From Stratiolaelaps scimitus (taxonomy: Eukaryota > Arthropoda > Arachnida > Mesostigmata > Laelapidae): a DNA stretch of 64,000 bases. The stretch lies in contig JABWDB010000004.1 in the NCBI GenBank assembly GCA_019614645.1, positions 14,322,001 to 14,386,000 on the forward strand, written 5' to 3'. The notes under the pieces were generated by a model. That model was not told the DNA's origin. It did no database searches and was given only the letters and a program-made list of their open reading frames with translations. The position numbers and the translations under genes are program-made. Positions within the stretch are counted from its first letter, which is position 1; every line of letters begins with the position of its first letter. Below are positions 59,270 through 64,000 of the stretch, one piece after another.

Positions 59270-59300
59270 TGGCTGAGTCAGACGGCTCGGCCTGTAGTTG
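59270..59300 (+). repeat. tRNA-like SINE head, truncated
   Basis: TGGCTGAGTCAG (59270-59281) matches the Pol III A box, and ACGGCTCGGCCTGTAG follows at the place where SINE heads carry GGCNCTCGGCCTGTAG-type sequence. No B box is found in the next 60 bp. It is read as the truncated or decayed start of a tRNA-derived SINE. Confidence 0.35.
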
Positions 59301-59355
59301 AATAGTATCTCTAATATGCATTCATCTTTCCGGATTTATGTCTCGCAAATTGATC

Positions 59356-59369
59356 GATGATGATGATGA
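59356..59369. repeat. (GAT)n trinucleotide repeat
   Basis: Four to five GAT units. Confidence 0.85.
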
Positions 59370-59844
59370 GAAATATTATTGACTATATACATAATATTGG
59401 CTTATTGACGCAGATCCATGGCTGCCATTCAGATCTGCTCTGCCATTTCATGGTTCGTGGTAGTGTGAGTGAGTGCTGAAGAGTTTTAAACAAGGAGAAC
59501 TGCTCTATATAATAGCAACAAGCTTTCTGAATTGGTTTCCGAATAGGTATTTCGGATTCAACCATACGCATCAACCTACGAGTAAGCGACCATCTTCAAT
59601 ACGTGACCACACGTTTTCCTGACGTCACCTTTACACATGAAAGGGACCTTTCCAAAGGAGCCTTTGCTTCAAAAATTATTCTGTGGACGGATGATAAAGA
59701 AAAAAATGTGTATATATAACTCAACAGTGCGTAACGTGGTGAATTGCGCTTTAACGTCACAACCGCCTTCGAGTTTTTGCTATGTTACACCAATGTTTTC
59801 TAAGAAAAATCACAGTTGAGCTGAGTCAATAAGTTCTCTCTCCC

Positions 59845-59859
59845 TATATATATATATAT
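59845..59859. repeat. (TA)7 microsatellite
   Basis: Seven TA units. Confidence 0.9.
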
Positions 59860-60049
59860 TATTTCTAATCATTTACACAATTTGGTACACCGATTCGTAT
59901 CACCAAAATTGACAAACCAAAGGTCGTCCGTTGAAAGCACAGATCAACATTAATTGCCATTAATTTGTTGATGCTGAGGCGAAAAGTCATTACTCAAACG
60001 TCGAACGGCAAACAATTCTGGTCGCTGGCTAACGTCGAACGTACCGACT

Positions 60050-60760
60050 GTATGCTTCCTTACAGGGCACACAATAGCAGCAGCACTCTTCACACAACGA
60101 GTTCTATTTGCCGCCTCGAAAGCAGCGCAATGCGCGACAGGCTCAGCCAGCCGCCTGTCGAAGCGTCATCGTCGCTCGTGCCGCGGCACTGCGAGCATTT
60201 GTCGAGAGTTGCCGAGCGGTGCTGCCGACGATAGTGGTCAGCAGGCCACCATGGATGAAAGCGGTCGAGAGCGGTGAAAGCGAAGCGAACCGTGAGGGCA
60301 TTCCGATTTTTCAAAGAGTTCCTTCGAGAGAGCGAGTCTGCGAGTCCGGTCCGTTTTTATCGCGCGGAATCTACCGAACCGAAGCGAGCCACGTACGGGC
60401 GGACGCACGAGTGACAGGGCATCTGACGCCGCTTGATCGAAAATGAGCGGATGCAATGGTGGTGGCCCGAGTGCTGAGCTCGAACAAGCCAAAGAGGGAG
60501 AAATGAGGGAGGTCGATAGGTTGACCGGCTGGCCGGCCGGCCATTTTACAAAATGTGCCATTCGTCACGTCAGCGCGAAACGAACGTGCGACAACGGGTG
60601 GCCGTATCGGCTCCTCGACGACTCCGCGGGTCGCTCGGTGGGTCGGCCCTTGTGTGGCCAGTTGTGTCGATCTGCCAACATGTCATGACATGGGATGACG
60701 TATGGGCTCCGCTCAGGCAAGGCGGCGACCCTGGTGAAGAACTTGCACACAAAAATAGCG
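60050..60760. other. CpG-rich stretch, possible promoter region
   Basis: Dense in CpG and overlapped by open frames on both strands (up to 172 codons running on to 61071). One ATG at 60443 in the context CGAAAATGAGC, which fits the arthropod start-site preference for A before ATG, opens an 81-codon frame to 60688. Its product (MSGCNGGGPSAELEQAKEGE...) is unrecognised. Whether this is a transcription start region cannot be decided from sequence. Confidence 0.3.
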
Positions 60761-61099
60761 ATACGGAAGGAAATCCGGTTGTAGCCGTCTGGACATGGAT
60801 GAGACTAGTAGCCGGCTTGTTTACATGGGTACATTGCGTGATACGGCAATCATTCAACCGCTCCTTCATACCGGTCATCTTCGTGGCCGGATGGCTCGTA
60901 AATGGTATTGAGTCAGGTAAGATGAGTTTCCTCGGTGCACGCCGACAACGAAAAGAACCCGGCCAAGGTTGTCATCAGCGAACAACAACGAGTTGTTTTA
61001 TATTCCCGGTATATTGCGAGACAAATTTGCTTCTATATTTGAAGACATGCCACGGATGTGGCTTCTTTTGAATGACTTCAGGAAGCGATCCACATGACC

Positions 61100-62470
61100 A
61101 ATCGAATTACAGAGGCAAAGCACAAGCTATACGAATGTAGGCTGGGCTTAATGCATCCGACGTTGACCACCTTTGTCACCGTTGCTGGACCTTGGTAAAT
61201 AACATCATTTTCGTTCGCTTAAGGCGATTTCTTATCATGCTTCGAGGTATACAAGACGGCATGACCACGGTCAATGTCATGGCCGTCGCGTCTCTGAACT
61301 ATCCAAAGCAGTTCGTAGAGTAAGCTATTGTATGCGGGTAATGCTTATGAAAAACGGCGTAAAGGATCTGAATAAACCTTCATCGTGTAACACTACAGTG
61401 GTGTGATCTCGTCAAGAAGTGCATATCTCTGAAAACATCAACGTTTAGCAGTTTGGCCCAGCTCAAAGCGAGTAAGAGCACACGTATTTATACAATAGAT
61501 GCTGGGTAACTAGTACATTTACAGACTCTATCAGATTGTACATGTCCAAAATGTGGACAGCTTTTTTTCGATTTCTGCCGAACCTCCGAACGTTCTCTGA
61601 AACACGTTACAGGGCGTCTGTTGGCAAACGAGGCGAACCTAGTTTCATCGTTTTCGACAACATGACAACAATAACATTATTGAGAAATCTGCAAGTACCC
61701 GACCCCATCGAGTCGCATGTACTTGGTGGAATTCTTATCAGAGACCCGATGGTTCCAGGCTCCCGGCGGTGCCCTTAGGCCATCCCGGTGACAACCGCTG
61801 AAGATTTTGTAACCTTCTAACTCAGCCTACCCTGCAATTTCTAACGTTCTAGCACTCAAGACTTTGTTTTTATGACGTTAGTATCTTTTCGCGTTTCGCA
61901 ATGTTTCTAGTATGTTACCATAAAAGTGTCCACTTCGTGGGCCACTACTGTGCACTTCGTCGATACTCCACTACGCTCTTTATTGGTCAAATCTGAAGAC
62001 GAACCGAATATACTCGAAACTTTTAACCAGTATGAAATGACCCCGAAAATGAAAAAATGTCTCTGAAGCCAGTCAAAATGAGAGAGGCATCATAAAATAA
62101 CGCATCCCCCGTACAATAGCCAGGCATCGACGATTAGGATGGAATTTTTACAGTTATTAATGCAACGTTTACTTCGTGTGTCATTTTCTTTATGACACCG
62201 GATGAGTTATTTATCAACGCAGATCGTATGATGACTGCGGTCCTTATTTTCTAAAACATCGACCTCAAAAATATGCATCAAGGCCTTAAAGTGCGTCGAC
62301 CACGGCGTGAAAAAAAGGGAAGAATTACTTCGTTTTGCTCTTGAAACCACGATGGTGCAGCTACAGAGGTGGGATTATTATTCCATGTAAACGAAGGAGG
62401 ATAGCACTCTTCCCAGATTCCGTAAGGTCGACCATTATGGTTTCTCCAGGCAGTTTGGATACCTCCTGTT

Positions 62471-62504
<34 letters not shown>

Positions 62505-64000
62505 AACCCTCTCTCATCCACAATATTTTCAGTGCCGTCAGCGTTCAAGTAGCGGCTCACCGATTCGCCCATCCTAAAAGAACACTCCTCCGTAGCTTCG
62601 TTTATGGCCGGCCGGTGAGTCTCGACGAATTTCTCGTCTCGCCTACCTCCCTACACGGGCCTGTGCGGAAGCACCAAGGCACCGTCACGACGGCCGTGGA
62701 GATCGACCAGTGAATGGGGTTGGCCATCGGCATCATGGTAAAGTATAAACGTTGTTCGCCCGCACACTCATCCTGCTCAACGACTCAAGAATGACGGGGG
62801 TTCCAAGGGCTGCTGCGGAAGTATACGAAACGGTCGCGATTTGACGAAAGACGGGCGTTCAGACGGGTGTTCTATCGGGGCTAGCTTACGGCGAGCGAGA
62901 AAGTAAACACGGTTAAACCAGGAACACGGGGGGAGAGAGTGCAGCAGGAAGGGAAATTCCGAGAGAGAAAAATCGGCAAAATTGGGAGGAATGGTGGAAC
63001 ATTTGTGGTTGAAGCCGATGTTGGTCTCAGACGGTTCTAGAGATAGACGGGCGAAACTAGTCGAAGGAGGGGAGAACTGCAGCATGGTGTTGGGGCTGGT
63101 CAGGGCCAGCGGGAGAGAAAGAGCACAGACGGCGCATCGTGGAAACGGACATTTCCACATGAGCGGTTTGACGTCGTCTCGGCATAGGTGGCCACCGAAG
63201 TCGGTGACCGCCGACGCCGACGATGGCTGAGCGCTACATAGCGTTGGAGAAGGACGACGATGTTCAGGCCGTGTGATCAAACCATCGAAACTAGAGGTCC
63301 ACTGCTACGTCCGAAGTCTGCTTCGTTGGTTTATAGGTCGGCTGGCCGGTAGTCTGACCAAATCTTTTGGGAAGGACAAGAGCTTATGATGTTTAGTGCT
63401 CCTATAATCCACGAAGCCTTATTGCTTGGGGTGATGTCGGATGATTTCTGATAGATGTTCACTGATAGATGTGATAGATGTGAACTGGCTGGATGCAGCC
63501 TATTCTCTATACATGCCAGATAGGTCATCTGCAATGTAATATTTACTTAATCTCATTCTAGTTGACCTGGAATGTTTTCAGCTTCTGCCGTCATTTCATA
63601 CGGGTGCTCTAAATACGGCACCGGCGTAAGTTGTATAGAGAACAGGTGGCCTCAATTCTAATGAGTCTCGCTTTAGGTGTTTATGTAAATAAAATACTAT
63701 GCAGTTTGTCTCTTAAATTTTATATGGGAAGTCTATTCTTATTTACTCATAAGAAGATATTATAATAGGATGAACTTAAATGATGATTATATTAAATAGT
63801 ATATAAATTGAAAACATTGATGAGCTTCAGCAATAGTAGGCACATAGCTTGGTATACAGCCCGAAGTACATATTCTCGGAACAGCAATTTCGAAAAACAG
63901 AAAGAATCATAAAATTTTAATATTCGTATTGTCTGAGAGACATATAGCAAGAACATATAACAGCAGTATATACACAGAAAGACCATTAATTAAGATTACT
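61100..64000. other. Non-coding stretch, nothing recognised
   Basis: Ordinary sequence with a (CT)n tract at 62476-62504 and a mildly GC-rich block at 62.6-63.3 kb that yields a 167-codon reverse frame (62777-63280) of Pro/Ser-rich composition. The last 500 bp are AT-rich. No family, tRNA or element end was recognised. Confidence 0.55.
62476..62504. repeat. (CT)14 microsatellite
   Basis: 29 bp of pure CT, the longest CT run in the window. Confidence 0.97.

Noticed and set aside
60553..61071. 172-codon forward frame with a hydrophobic segment and a later GTAAGATGAG donor-like site.
   Set aside because: It does not begin at a supported start, overlaps other open frames in CpG-rich DNA and matches no family I know.
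63510..63545. Reverse-strand YIADDL, resembling an RT catalytic box.
   Set aside because: It is an isolated short match with a stop seven codons later and no neighbouring RT motifs.

Overview
This window looks like non-coding DNA from an animal nuclear genome, most likely an arthropod. A parasitiform mite or tick is a guess, based on base composition and on the kinds of decayed transposable elements present. It is not prokaryotic. No reading frame in 64 kb exceeds about 200 codons, there are no operons, and the longest frames sit in GC-rich or simple-repeat DNA where stop codons are rare. I found no exon of a conserved cellular gene, no tRNA I would call functional, no rRNA and no CRISPR array. 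The window is best read as intergenic or long-intron sequence.

The firm content is a set of transposable-element fossils, densest between 16 and 30 kb. They are: (i) the 3' part of a mariner transposase at 23.9-24.2 kb with its 5' terminal repeat, one in-frame stop and one frameshift; (ii) a reverse-strand non-LTR (LINE) reverse transcriptase fragment at 18.2-18.65 kb with three stops; (iii) a forward-strand relic at 28.1-28.4 kb of the retroelement-associated domain that carries a WDVT...DTLAPSY-type motif; (iv) a short frame at 28.8-29.0 kb with the spacing of the CENP-B/Tigger DNA-binding helix-turn-helix. Weaker candidates are a CCHC zinc-knuckle remnant at 58.1 kb, another at 25.5 kb and an RT palm-like segment at 16.8 kb. 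Three tRNA-like heads with Pol III box sequences (6.46, 9.75 and 59.27 kb) suggest tRNA-derived SINEs.

Layout: 0-6 kb is unremarkable with AT and GA repeats. 6-10 kb has two tRNA-like heads and a long AT tract. 12-13.3 kb is GC-rich with short palindromes. 16-30 kb is the element graveyard, including a diverged 350-bp-spaced duplication and a CTCF-like site. 30-46 kb is mostly AT-rich with microsatellites and hairpins, interrupted by a CT-rich block at 36.2-37 kb. 46-57.6 kb and 60-61 kb are GC- and CpG-rich with many CAG/CTG, CT and GA repeats, and could include promoters or 5' untranslated exons. 57.6-64 kb has a zinc-knuckle relic and a tRNA-like head but is otherwise featureless.

A few short frames have splice-like or signal-peptide-like properties (3.86, 30.4, 34.95 and 53.3 kb). 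They are listed at low confidence because chance alone gives several such frames in a window of this size. I did not find a convincing new biological system.
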